Shown: one piece after another, positions 1 to 10,161 of the stretch
How the letters are laid out: each line of letters begins with the position of its first letter
Numbering within the stretch: position 1 is the first letter of the stretch
Assembly (NCBI GenBank): GCA_004802725.1
Contig: SGPM01000194.1
Span: 1 to 51,770, forward strand
Reading direction: 5' to 3'
Length of the DNA stretch: 51,770 nt
Source: Antrodiella citrinella
Lineage: Eukaryota > Basidiomycota > Agaricomycetes > Polyporales > Steccherinaceae
Translations under genes and position numbers: made by a program
The notes under the pieces: model-generated
What the model was told of the DNA's origin: nothing
What the model saw: only the letters and a program-made list of their open reading frames with translations
The model's database searches: none

Positions 1-875
1 CGACGCGGCTGACGAGAGCCACCCACATAGACCGCAAGTCCCACCAACGTCGGTCTGCCTTGTGTTAAAACGGAAGTCGGACACGGACGCAGATGAGAGC
101 ACGGAATGAGATAGTAAGCGCCTAAAGGCGCGCAAACGCGTGTACATGAACTTGTACGCGACGTATCTACGGTGACGCGGATTCCGCACCAACACCTTGG
201 GGAGACTATCAGGACTCGGACTTCCACCAATGTTCAAGTCATTCGAGTCAAGCATCTACTCGTAGCAAATTCGTAGCCTGTAAGAAGACCTGGCACGCGC
301 ACTTTGACTTTCGTATGCCCGCCGCCGCGTATTGGTTTACAATTTCATTGGTGAGATCAAGCTGCGCATTGTGAAACGGGCTATTTTCTTGTTACCATTG
401 GATTAATGTCTTTCAATTCTCACTGCTTTGTGTTGGCTTTGTGCAGTTCTGAATGTCATCAAAGGCTCTTTGACTTCAGATTTTGAATGTGAACGCGGGG
501 ACCAGGATCGAGCGCTGAACATCTCCTCCCAGGTCGCTTAACGTCGATTCTCTCTCCTCTCCTCTTCTTCCTTCGCTATAAGGTGAAGAACGGGATCTTC
601 AAGCGACCCATCCACTCCTCAGCGGTACTCCAAAGTTCTGCTTGCCATATTACGCAACCATGACGGTGGCCCGGGTGCGTTCATTAAGCTTGAAGCTTTG
701 AAGCAGCCCATCTAACCCTGTGGTCGTAAGATACTCTGGGAAGTATCATAAAGAAACCGGCCACGGACTCGGAGTTAAGCGTAGTACGTGTCGGATGTCC
801 ACATCTTCACGTACTTCAGGCTGATCAATACCAGTTGCAGACATGGACTCGATCGCTCGATAGCAAGACGGTTCT
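1..875. other. Gene-free left edge with promoter-like stretch
   Basis: No coding region can be supported here. Positions 546-576 are strongly CT-rich on the plus strand and are followed by TATAAGG at 577-583. This is the usual layout of a basidiomycete promoter and may be the old promoter of the F-box relic at 876. The rest shows no recognisable gene or repeat. Confidence 0.4.
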
Positions 876-1070
876 ATGTTACCTCGGGAGCTTATGGACA
901 TGATAGCCAAGAACATGGACTTGGCTTCGCTTGCTACTAAAACTGGATTTCAACATGTGCGACATGCCGTCACCATCTGTTTCCTGCGGTCCAGACGACA
1001 GCGGGGAAGGGACTTTGTCTTCGTGCGAGGAGATGTTATTATGCTTGCAAGGTCGCCATGTTTACGGTGA
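876..1070 (+). pseudogene. F-box relic, N-terminal half only (repeated F-box family)
   Basis: The reading frame opens MLPRELMDMIAKNMD. This is the same opening as the other members of the family in this window (LPRELVD...GDMDHAALATCALLSRHWH at 5403, LPRELIDMVLDNMD at 32.3 kb). Homology fades after about 30 residues, in the stretch LASLATKTGFQHV, and the frame ends at 64 codons without the LRR-like body. An F-box binds Skp1 in SCF ubiquitin ligases, but this piece is far too short to act. I read it as the 5' stub of a dead copy; the body may be deleted or decayed beyond recognition in 1071-1700. The intact family member is 425 residues long. Confidence 0.55.
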
Positions 1071-1810
1071 GTCGGCTCTCGGCGCTCACATGGATGACAA
1101 AATCTAGGCTATAACCAGAATACTCCTTCTAGATGTCTTCTTGCGGCAGGCCTCACATCAACTCACAACACTACATGTCCTGTAGGTTCCATTTTGATCG
1201 AACACTCAGAATACTAGATTGACTGACGCTCCGCAGGGGAGGCTTATTTGCTCTCCTCGTGGTGGGATTTTATGCTCATCGATTCGTCAACATGTATGCT
1301 AATGCGGCCAGTCCACTCGGACCTTTCATATCGTAGCCCTTTAATGCGGTAGCTCTTCAGGACCCGGCCTCCGATCACTACGTTCCATCGAGGGATTCGT
1401 GAACGTGGCCTACATATCCGCCGCTCATGCGTCTCTGGCGTATTTTCGCAAGCTCAAAGCTCAAGGTCATCATTGCGCGCGGAGCAATAAGTCGAGATGC
1501 GTCTGGCAACACCCTACCTCGTTTCTATCGTGCGCAAGATCGACTTCGTGACCTGGGACGGAAGTTGACAGTATCCGGTCGAAAGATCTGAATTGTAGGC
1601 ACCGAGCATGTACTATAGATACCTCGTTATGTATGAGTTTCAGCGCAGGCTCAAACAGGTCGTCATACATACTTTCACCTCTATCTATACAGAATCACTG
1701 ATAACTGAGTGATCTCACTCGGAGGATGCGCGGACGGAATACAAATAATGAAGCGTAGGTATACAGTCTGACGATGCGATGTGTCCAAGAAACGATTTAG
1801 GCAGTGTAAC
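1071..1810. other. Intergenic, nothing supported
   Basis: Only short shadow frames occur. A frame at 1470-1670 on the minus strand has no recognisable domain. This stretch is both the 3' side of the F-box relic and the 3' flank of the minus-strand App1-like gene. No terminator-like or repeat structure was recognised. Confidence 0.4.
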
Positions 1811-3417
1811 TCACACACCCAACAACCCTACCAACGTGCTGAAACCGACAACAACAACGGCTCCCCAACCGAACGCGGAAGCAGATCTCCCAGCAGCGCC
1901 GTCCAGGAACCCGCCTTGTTCACCAACTGTGACGTTCTGCGGGACAGACTGGTTGACGCAGTTACCGGAGGAAACGTCGATGTTCATAAGATCTGTATAA
2001 CCACTATCAGTCAACTAAGAGAACGAGGAAGAAGCGACGAGGAACGTACCATCAGGAGTGCGGTAGAAGAAGTACTGCGAGCTGCTTATGTTCTGGAAAG
2101 CCTTCATGCTGTATGGGATCTTGTCGTCCGAATCGGTCGCAGAGGTATTTCGTATGAAGATACATGCCGTTTGGTTTGGGAACTGTGTGGTGATCTGTGG
2201 ATATGCAGAGAGCAGTGTAGAGGAGGATGTATCGCCAGTAAGGACTGGAAGATCGATCTAGTGAGCAAAGAAGTCTGAAGACACGAGTAACGTCGCTTAC
2301 CAAATTTGCGTTGAGGGAACGTCTGATACAGCTTCGTCAGACTATCCTGTCTAACTTCCAGATTTGACTGGGGTCGCTAATGTTGATCGGTCTCATCTCC
2401 AGACTGCCAATAGGGAAGTTGTCGAACAGATACTCGACGTAGGTCCTCGTGAGTTCCACGGGTGCAGTCGTGTCATAATGGAACGCGACGCAGGGAAGGG
2501 AGCTCGCCCACTTGGCGAAGAGCTCATGAAAACCAGGGACGTTGACGTAGGGCTGAACGAAGGAGTTGAACAGGCCTTGGTTCGGCACGTACACCTTCGT
2601 GATCCTCAAGACGTCGTCGATATCAGAGACGACTGAGATGCCAGACGTGGGCACAAGGATGGTAGTGCCGTTTCCAGGTCCTGTGATGTTCAAGATGCCT
2701 GTCTGGACGATCTGGATCTTGGTGATGTCGCCGCTGCCCAGACCAGGTACCTCGATGAATTGGTCAATTTCGCCAACCGCATCCGTCGTTTGAAGCGTGA
2801 GGCCGGACGAGTTGGTGACTGAACTCCCGTTTACGGACACCATGGCGGTTAGATTGGCGTCTGGGATGGGAATGGATGTGAGGTCTTGAGTTCGGTTTTG
2901 AAGCAGGGATTGCTGGGTGGTACTGAGATTGTTGGTACTGAGGCCGTCGATGATTGAATCAAGATCTGAGGTGGAGATGTTTATAAGCTTATAAGCAAGT
3001 CCGTAGAAGCGGACGTTCCAACTGAGACTTGAATTAGCTGGCTGCCATGAATCGCACAAGAAATGTACGAACTTCGATCCGGTAAAATTGGAATACGAGG
3101 GAATCAGCAGCGCTGAAGCGGAGACGTTAGAGAGGTCAGAGTCGCTGCCATTGCTGAAGCCAAGCTTTTTCTCGATATTTTGCAAGCTTGGTCAGTCACC
3201 GAGAATTGCTATGTTGTATCGTTGAGTTTTGTGGTGCTAGCGAGAGGTTCTAGAGGTACTCACAGGGTAGAGCAGACGCAGCCGCCACTGTTGCGTTCGC
3301 GAACTCGGAGGTCAGACTAGACAAGACTTGTGGCGCAGGTGCAGGTGCGGGCGACGCGAGAACAAAGACCGGAATGAGTGAAACAAGTGCGAACGAGACT
3401 CGCGATGATGGTCCCAT
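1811..3417 (-). CDS. Secreted, probably GPI-anchored App1-like (DUF2183) protein, frameshifted
   Basis: The start at 3417 gives a signal peptide (MGPSSRVSFALVSLIPVFVLAS). The body exon (about 3185-2301) carries more than ten N-glycosylation sequons and the App1/DUF2183 core VVSDIDDVLRITKVY. App1 proteins are phosphatidate phosphatases of the DxDxT type; here the motif reads DIDDV, so the Thr is Val and activity is uncertain. Further exons lie at 2244-2050 (FVLTGDTSSS, PYSMKAFQN) and 1992-1811. The protein ends in a hydrophobic tail (WGAVVVVGFSTLVGLLGV) after a small-residue stretch, as for a GPI anchor. Between ...DPSQIWKL and DSLTKLYQTFPQRKF the frame shifts by one base near 2351-2354, causing an early TGA. 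The exon 1 to exon 2 junction (donor GTGAGT near 3266) also does not close in phase with any acceptor I can see. These are either sequencing errors or early decay. Confidence 0.72.
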
Positions 3418-3837
3418 GGCGACTGGAGTAGCTGGATGGGTGGTTAGAACTCGGAAGACTGGGTATCTATTACACGCACCATGATATTTATCCTGTCTTC
3501 GAGTGGAGAATAGTGACGAAAGTTGCGTGGAGAATTGCACAGTGTGCTACGTGCTGCAACATACACATGAACTTGGACCAGCCTGAGTCCGACTTGGCGT
3601 GACGTCACCTATACGGTTTCTTGAAAGTATGAGGAGCCAGGAAACGACATTTGATCATGGTGGTCATAATCGGATTTGAGAGGCAGTTCTGGTGATTCAG
3701 TAGCTGGCCTCAAAACCCAAACGCTTCTTTCAGCTCCAAGTCTCAGACGGAAAATCAACCTGATATCCATCTGTAAGATTGGGAATGTGACTTACCTTGC
3801 GAAACATCGCATCGGTCGGACGATTTTGTTCGACCCT
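3418..3837. other. Intergenic, nothing supported
   Basis: This is the upstream flank of the App1-like gene. The minus-strand frame at 3250-3540 is only the signal-peptide exon read through from an upstream ATG. No other gene or repeat was recognised before the foldback element that begins near 3838. Confidence 0.4.
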
Positions 3838-4284
3838 CACTCCGCGCGGAGCAAAATCTTATGCGAGAGAAATGCATTTGGATACTACCATTATTGTTGA
3901 GACAATTTTTGACGTATTGCCCTTGGATATACCTCCAGTATCGATCAGGTGAGATTGGAAACGATTTGTCCAATTTTTCGGACCAAATCCACCCCATATC
4001 GGGCATGAGATGTGTGTCGTATCATACAGATAAAACTTTGCGTATCGTTTGATCAAAGGAGAACAAAGAATTAGTATTCTCTGAGGGATACGAGGCATCT
4101 TTTGATGCGTATCGTCCACCATATGTGGCCACTATCTGGCACAAGAAAGCAAACAAATGCTCTTTCGTATCGTGGGGCTGATTTGGACCGTAGTGTCGGT
4201 AAGATACCTTGACCAATTCTTTGAATATTCATTTTAGTATCTAAATGCATATCTTGTACTGCAGATTTTGTCTTGCACGCAGTG
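3838..4284. repeat. Degenerate foldback (long inverted repeat) element
   Basis: The two halves are diverged reverse complements. Left ATGCATTTGGATACTA (from 3872) matches right ATGCATTTAGATACTA (reverse strand from 4250). Left GCGCGGAGCAAAATC matches right GCGTGCAAGACAAAATC further out, and left CGGACCAAATC (3979) matches right CGGTCCAAATC (4190). CAGATA recurs on both sides closer in. Near the middle, GATACGAGGCATC-TTTT-GATGCGTATC (4087-4113) forms a small hairpin. The left arm is about 45 bases longer than the right, so one arm has an indel. There is no open frame of note. It resembles an old MITE or foldback transposon; target duplications were not identified. Confidence 0.55.
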
Positions 4285-5402
4285 CCTATGGAGAGCCTCA
4301 TTGCGCTTCAGGTCATGGTGGTATCATGATCGCGCCGGCCGTGCGCAGGAGGAATAAAATTAGCGCCACGATTTGCGATCCGCTCGGGAAGAGCCGGCCA
4401 CTGTACATCTCGACGCTCACGTTGCGCGAGACAGAGTTGTATTCCATGACCGTGAATGANGGAGTGAGTGAGTATATTCAGTTCGTACATCCAATTAAAC
4501 TCATATNTTATTAGNAGATCTGANCAAGTGGTCTCGAGTTTTGAGGCACGCCAGTGGGGGTACGGTGGTTGACTCGGACTTGCCACTGGCACTCGAGCTT
4601 CATTGGAATATTTACCTATACATACGAAGCTCCGCTCTGAATACGTCGCGACTTTTACAGTCACGTCCGAAGCGAGACTATCTGGGGCAATATTTTGTCA
4701 NGCGACTTCAAGGTTGACAGTCTCCTCGTCTTCGATGCCAGTGACTACCACGAACGTTAACACCCTACAGTTTTATACGCTTCTTGTGAATTGAACGANG
4801 TTGGCTGACATCCCGCAGATCCGAAAGCGNCTTAACGCTTATCTCTGTCTTACTCTCAGGTGTCCATAAACTTTCTCAAGTCTTCCCAGAACGAACCCAC
4901 CGCCGACTCACTTCATCTCCTATTGNCATTCATCCATGCNACCACATGTGCTACTCCGTGCTACTTTGAGGGGATGAAGAACATGTTTGAGGCCACGATG
5001 GTTTGGATACCAAACTGGTATCTGTTCCGTCTTGGGAGCTGATTTCCTTCTCTTCGTAGGCGTACAACAGAAAGTTGCAAACCCGGTAACTGCCGCAGGA
5101 GATGAATCATGATTCGGCTACTACCGANCATCCACATACGTCGTGGCTCTGTNCTTGGTTCTTTCATNCTGTGTGCTTGCGTGGCCACTTTCACCCTTCC
5201 ACTGCTCTCTGGACATTTCTGTTCTCGCTGCGAACCCAACCGAACCACTCAACTCCCCCGATATCGTCCGCACGTAATGCTGCTGGNTCCACGAAGGGAA
5301 TCAGTGTCCCGGACCCATTGTCGGGATCACGGTAAGTGGCTCAGCCTTATGGATATGCAAGCCAAGGTGCTGACTCGTCCTTGACACGACCTAGTTGTGG
5401 AC
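4285..5402. other. Intergenic with scattered N bases
   Basis: No convincing gene. Single ambiguous bases begin at 4459 and recur throughout, marking lower-quality sequence. Short frames here (for example 5109-5384 plus) have no recognisable domain. The 3' end, just before 5403, is the promoter side of the F-box gene. A plausible acceptor (CCTAG) precedes its ATG by eight bases, so an intron in the leader is possible. Confidence 0.35.
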
Positions 5403-6832
5403 ATGCTTCGCCTCTCCTACCCTCAAGGCAGNGTCACATTGCCTCGCGAGCTCGTCGACGCNATAGTCGGTGATATGGATCATGCCGCGTTGGCCACCTG
5501 TGCACTTCTCTCTCGTCATTGGCACATNTCCGCCCAGAGAGTGCTGTTCAGAACGATCACAGTCCTCGTTCCAAAGATGTCATGGGCGATNCCTGGTTCA
5601 GGACACACGTTGAATGCCTTCGCCGCATTCCTTGCTTCCTCAAATGCGGGCTCGTATATCAAAGATNTCCACGTTCANGGCGCTGGCGACACTACCGACC
5701 AGCAAATCACNGCATTCGATCTCGATCGTGTCCTTTCTCNGCTACCTCATCTGCAACTATTTCACTTGACCGCTGTGCAATTCACTGGTTGTCCAGCGGC
5801 GTCGCTGGTGGGATGTTGGACGCNTCCGAAGGCCCTGCGGTCTCTNACCCTGGAACGTATTGATCTGGTCCCACCCAGCACCTTCCTGACTCGTTCGAAG
5901 ATCATTGCCGCAAGCAGACTCACTCAATGNGCCTTCGTTCAACTTCTCAATATGTTCGGCAACGTCCAGAAACTGTCCCTTGGAGATGTGCAATTCTGGG
6001 AGGACCTTTACGGTAGTGTCTATACACATACGCGGTATAGGCGGTACTGGAACAAACCACGCCATGCGCTGAGGGCCTCGTCGAGTCTCTCACCTGGCTT
6101 CGGCATGGAAGTACTGGTATCGTATTTATCGATGGACACGAGTCATGCGGATATCTTCCAAATACTCACTCTATCGCGCAATTTGGAGAATGTGCGGGTG
6201 TTGAGCATCTATGGGGAGTCGAGTATGGTCTGCCGGAAACAGCTGCAAGCCATTGGACAGAATATCACCCGTCTAAACATCACACTTGAATATTTCGAAG
6301 ATCGGACCAACGAAGAGGTACGTGCTCCTAAAAATGCTGAACGGACGTAAAAGCTAAAATCTAGTATTAGGATAAATACGGTCTATCACATTGCACATCG
6401 CTCTGTTTTATACAGATGAGCGTTCTATTCTCTGGCTTCGATCATGAAGACGAGCTTGTGGGCCTCTCCGCATGTTTGCGCAACGCCGTCCTTCACTCAC
6501 CGCTCACTGTGTCTCATTACACGATCACCTTCAGTCACCTGAAGAGGGGTGGATATTCCTCGTATTTTCATCACATCCCTTGGAAAACCATAGACTCTCT
6601 GAGTGTTCGATCGGTCGAGGACGTTACGATCAATTTCCTCAGACATGATTCCGAGTCTGCCGTCGCTTCTGACGACAAGGAAGAGCCTTATTTCCACAAA
6701 GAAATTGATTTAGCGAAGAAGCAGCTTCGACGCCTTCAGGCCAAGAAAGTTCTTAATGTCACCGGACAGAAGGTGAGATTTGTATGTTGCCCCAAGCAAG
6801 TCCAACTGCTAACAGGTGTCTTACAGGTCTAG
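5403..6832 (+). CDS. F-box protein with LRR-like body, the only open copy of the local family
   Basis: Exons 5403-6317, 6416-6772 and 6827-6832 splice in frame to about 425 residues, the last exon being only two codons (GTC TAG). Residues 13-45 form an F-box (LPRELVD..VGDMDHAALATCALLSRHWH). It is followed by a Leu-rich body with irregular repeats (LPHLQLFHLTAVQF, LLNMFGNVQKLSLGDVQF, ENVRVLSIYGES), typical of fungal F-box/LRR adaptors that would present substrates to an SCF ubiquitin ligase. Exon 2 holds the conserved C-terminal block: SHYTI...HHIPWKTIDSL...VTINFL and a basic end LAKKQLRRLQAKK. About twelve Ns fall in exon 1, each making one residue uncertain, but the frame is never broken. 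Substrate unknown. At least eight broken relatives lie in this window, all the larger ones on the minus strand. The start chosen is the first ATG after the CCTAG. Confidence 0.8.
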
Positions 6833-7016
6833 CTAATTCGTGTACCTTTCTCATTATGTTCTGCTTATTTCTCTGTACCGTGATCATCGATAGTATCAAT
6901 ATGTATGGTTCTTGCTTTCGGATGCTGCGCGTTGAACTGGGCAAAGAAAACTTGTGTTTGGAGAAGCGAAATCACGAACACTACGGAGAACCTTGGGAAA
7001 GATACTATGAACGTCT

Positions 7017-8005
7017 TCACCCAGACCAGACAGCCTGTTCACGCAAGGCGTTCAGTAAAGAGCAGAGGATGATCTGAAGGGAGCAAGCTTACGGGTCCGG
7101 GCTGAGTGTAATTCTTGGGGATGGGGTAGTTGATGTTGATGAGGATACCGGGTTCCTGGAACAATCATATGAGAACGTCATATAGTAAAGCGGACACGAC
7201 GAGACTGACGTATCCGGTGTAGACTCCGGGAATAGCAACGAGAGGACCAGGCGTGCCGCTGCCTCCGTTGGTGACCGAGACCTGGCCACAGGAGAGGTAG
7301 AACTGAGCACCGCCGTACGTCTGTGCGACGTGCAGCGCAATAGCCTCCATGCGGACGAGGTACCTATCACCGAAGATGAGGTCGAGGCTCAAGATGATAT
7401 GACTGAAGCGAACGCTTACTGTCCAGTGGGGAGGGCCTCGGGGACTGTGAAGGACACTCCGGGAACGCCTGTAGTGAAGTTGAGCTTAGCATGGACATCA
7501 CTCGTAGGATGACTAGGAACGGACCTTCAGCAGGAAAGGTGATGCTCTCTCCGCCGTTGGTGACAGCCGAAATCTGGTAAACCTTGAACCAGACGGTGCC
7601 GTCTCCAGCGAACGAGTCGACGTCGCTAGGAGCCTTCGCCATGTAGACGTTCACGACACCGGGGTGGTAGATCGTGCCGTCACTCATGATGCCGAGCTGG
7701 GAGCCAGCAGCAACGGAGATCGTCTCAGCGGTGGGGTCGGTCTGCGAGTCGTAGCAGCGGAAGTCGGCAGAGGTGACATCCGTGACAGGGGCCTGGGTGT
7801 TGAAGTTGTTGGTCTCGCGGACGTTCACCCATGCTGCGGTCGTCACACCTCCGACAACGAGGGACGGGAACGTGTCTGAATTATGAAAAGAGCTCGATCG
7901 GAGGACTCAGAATGAGAGACGAGGTGCAAAATGGCACGTACAGTGAGCTGCGGCTTGCGATGCGCACGCTGCAAGAGTAACTGCAATTTGGATGAAGGAC
8001 TTCAT
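7017..8005 (-). CDS. AA9 lytic polysaccharide monooxygenase (secreted, copper-dependent)
   Basis: Six exons (8005-7942, 7875-7525, 7468-7420, 7363-7210, 7155-7093, 7034-7017) give 232 residues, the size of a bare AA9 domain with no CBM. A signal peptide [20 protein letters not shown] is followed directly by HYTFPSL, placing His1 of the copper histidine brace at the mature N terminus. The second ligand is in [17 protein letters not shown] and the axial Tyr in [24 protein letters not shown] and SCGQ supply the conserved disulfide pair. The protein ends PGP|AVWSG, with AVWSG on an 18-base terminal exon. AA9 enzymes oxidatively cleave cellulose outside the cell. The intron phases all close, so the gene looks functional. 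A TATA box lies 67 bases upstream. The adjacent copy at 9320-10081 is a decayed paralogue. Confidence 0.93.
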
Positions 8006-8071
8006 GCTTGCTCGACTTGGCGGTGCCTAGGTAGGATTCCGATGGAGATTGAGAGGCATTTTCTTCCCTGC

Positions 8072-8078
8072 ATTTATA
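8072..8078 (-). promoter_or_regulatory. TATA box of the AA9 gene
   Basis: TATAAAT on the minus strand, 67-73 bases before the ATG at 8005, in the context AGCTATAAATGCAG. The decayed paralogue has AGCTGTAAAAGACAG at the matching place. Confidence 0.55.
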
Positions 8079-9319
8079 GCTTTGCAAATTCGTACGAACC
8101 CCTCATTCAAAGCAGAGTAGTGTTGAACATGATGAAACCGACCCTTTCCTTTTCAGAGATATTTCCGACATATTGACGAAGATGTCACTGACAAAGGCGA
8201 CGTAAGCGACGGTCGTGTTAAATATCGGACAATCTTGTTGGACGAACTCACAATCGTGACCCACGCCACAAAGACGATGCGTTCATTATCTGGCTTCAAT
8301 AACAAGGAGCACCGCGGTCCGGTGAGACGAAGCGATAAGCGGACGCAACGCTACAGAGAGGTCGTTCACCCAATCTTGACATAGAACCTACGGAAAAACT
8401 TCGTTTCAGACGGAACTTTGAGAAGGTCAGACGTTCGGAAAGAAGCACCCACATGTACGCTTGCCAATCATCGGCAGCCTTGGGCGAACAGCCCCACTCT
8501 GAACAACTGAAAATAGAAGGGTCTATAAGGTCAGCCGCGTGATTCCTATGATCGATATTGTTGAGCCCCAAGCACCTTATTTCTCCGCAAGTTCAAGACG
8601 TCGTCGATGCATTGGACGAAGAGTGAACAGCCACTACGCTTCGGGCCAAGCCAACTTGACAGAGATGGAGGCTTTGAAGTCTGATTGGTCCGTACGGTAC
8701 CGACGATTATGCTTGAATTTCCCCACACACCAACCAGCCGATCATTCCGTTGAATGACGAGAAGTGCGATTTTGGATTAATAGCGAGTAGCACTCCTGTT
8801 CCGAGGACGCTATGCACGCACCCTTGAAGTGAGAGATAAGGCTGACATGCTCTGACGCAAATGTTGCACGTTATGAGTATTGGATTGAGTGCCAGTGTTG
8901 GTTGGAACGATGCTCTAAGTGATGCCAGAAGAACGCCAATGATACTGCGTTCCATTGGACGCAATCTTCACAGTCGCTATACGCTGACCTGGCCTCAAAG
9001 TAGTCAGCATTGAGTCGTGTGTGATCAAGAGAGACATGTCGAAGGTGTCTCACGCAATGTCATGTCTTCAGTGCTCTCGTTCCGTATGGCAAAGAAATTC
9101 ACCCACAGTTTGAGGATTGATGAAGAATACAACGACTGAGACTTCAGAACGTCAGCAACAAGCGCAGTCTTTTGAAAAAGGCCAAGAGGTGAGACAAATA
9201 GCAGACGATGAGCTGATTCCGATTAAAGAACAAATGTAAGCATGATGTGATAACCACTCCAGACGGCCTACCAGTACGTGACACGTGAGCACTACAATCA
9301 GAAGAGAATAGCTACTTAC
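8079..9319. other. Spacer between the two AA9 copies, no gene seen
   Basis: Short frames on both strands (for example 8539-8757 plus, 8707-8964 minus) carry no motif I recognise. The part nearest 9319 is where the decayed AA9 copy should carry its last exons. No EPGIL or PGPxVW equivalent is found on the minus strand, so its 3' end has been lost here. Confidence 0.4.
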
Positions 9320-10081
9320 TGGGTAGGGAATAGCAACAAGGGGGCCGGGGATGCCGCTGCCTCCACGGGTGTTTTCCACTTGACCGCAAGAGATGTAGTA
9401 TTGAGCTCCGCAATAGGCCGGCGCAGCGTGAAGAGCGATGTTCTCCATTCTGACAAGGTATCTATTCGCAAATCAGACTCTTGTCTGCATAATATCAAAG
9501 AAGCAAGCACGTACTGGCCAGACGGGAGGTTCTTCGGAACGGTGAAAGTAACACCAGGGGCATCTAGAATAATGTCAGCGCTTTACACAAACACATCAAA
9601 CGTTCAACGTACTCTGTGGAAGGTGATGCTGGAGCCTCCGTTTGTTACAGCAGGTATTTCATAGGCTTTGAACCATACAGCGCCGTCCGAGTCTCCAGCC
9701 TAGCCATCATCTGTGCTTGGCGCCTTGGCAATATACACATTGACAATGCTCGGGTAGTACATCGTGCCGTCACTCATGATACCCAGCTGAGAGCCTGTCG
9801 TCACCTGAACTGTCGTAGCTGTGACTTGCGTCTCGGAGGTGTAACAACGTAAGTCGGCGGAGGTGACGTCGGTCACTGGCGATTGGGAGTTGTAGTTGTT
9901 CGTCCGGACATTCTCCCATTGGGTGGTTATCTGTCCGTTGACAACAAGAGACGGGAACGTATCTAATCCAAATTCATGACTAGAAACGACACCGGAGAAA
10001 GTTGATCAGAGACTCACAGTGAGCTGATACTGATGACGCGAACGCCCCGAGAGCAACTGCAAGTGTGACGAAAGGCTTCAT
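9320..10081 (-). pseudogene. Decayed AA9 LPMO paralogue, stop codon and lost copper histidine
   Basis: The start at 10081 gives MKPFVTLAVALGAFASSVSA|HYTFPSL, so His1 and the leader intron match the intact copy. The body [13 protein letters not shown]...[10 protein letters not shown] is collinear. At the second copper ligand the sequence reads GTMYYPSIVNVYIAKAP: the His found in the intact gene is Tyr (TAC instead of CAC). Soon after comes an in-frame TAG at 9702-9700 (TDDG*AGDSDG). Exons then continue (APGVTFTVPKNLPSGQ, YLVRMENIALHAAPAYCGAQYYISCGQ), where GGAQ has become CGAQ, up to VAIPYP at 9320. The last two exons are not found. Three independent lesions plus a missing 3' end make this a pseudogene that arose by tandem duplication. 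Confidence 0.88.
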
Positions 10082-10153
10082 GCTAGTCGACTTCAATCTT
10101 CGGAGAATCGAATGCTGTAGATATCTTACTCCACTACGACGCGACTTCTCTGT

Positions 10154-10161
10154 CTTTTACA
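10154..10161 (-). promoter_or_regulatory. Degenerated TATA box of the AA9 pseudogene
   Basis: TGTAAAAG on the minus strand at the position equivalent to TATAAATG of the intact AA9 gene, about 75 bases upstream of the ATG. The flanks AGCT and AGA align, so the element is homologous but mutated. Confidence 0.35.

Noticed and set aside
1781..2278. 165-codon plus-strand frame
   Set aside because: It is antisense to the last exons of the App1-like gene, whose family motifs and splice sites are on the minus strand.
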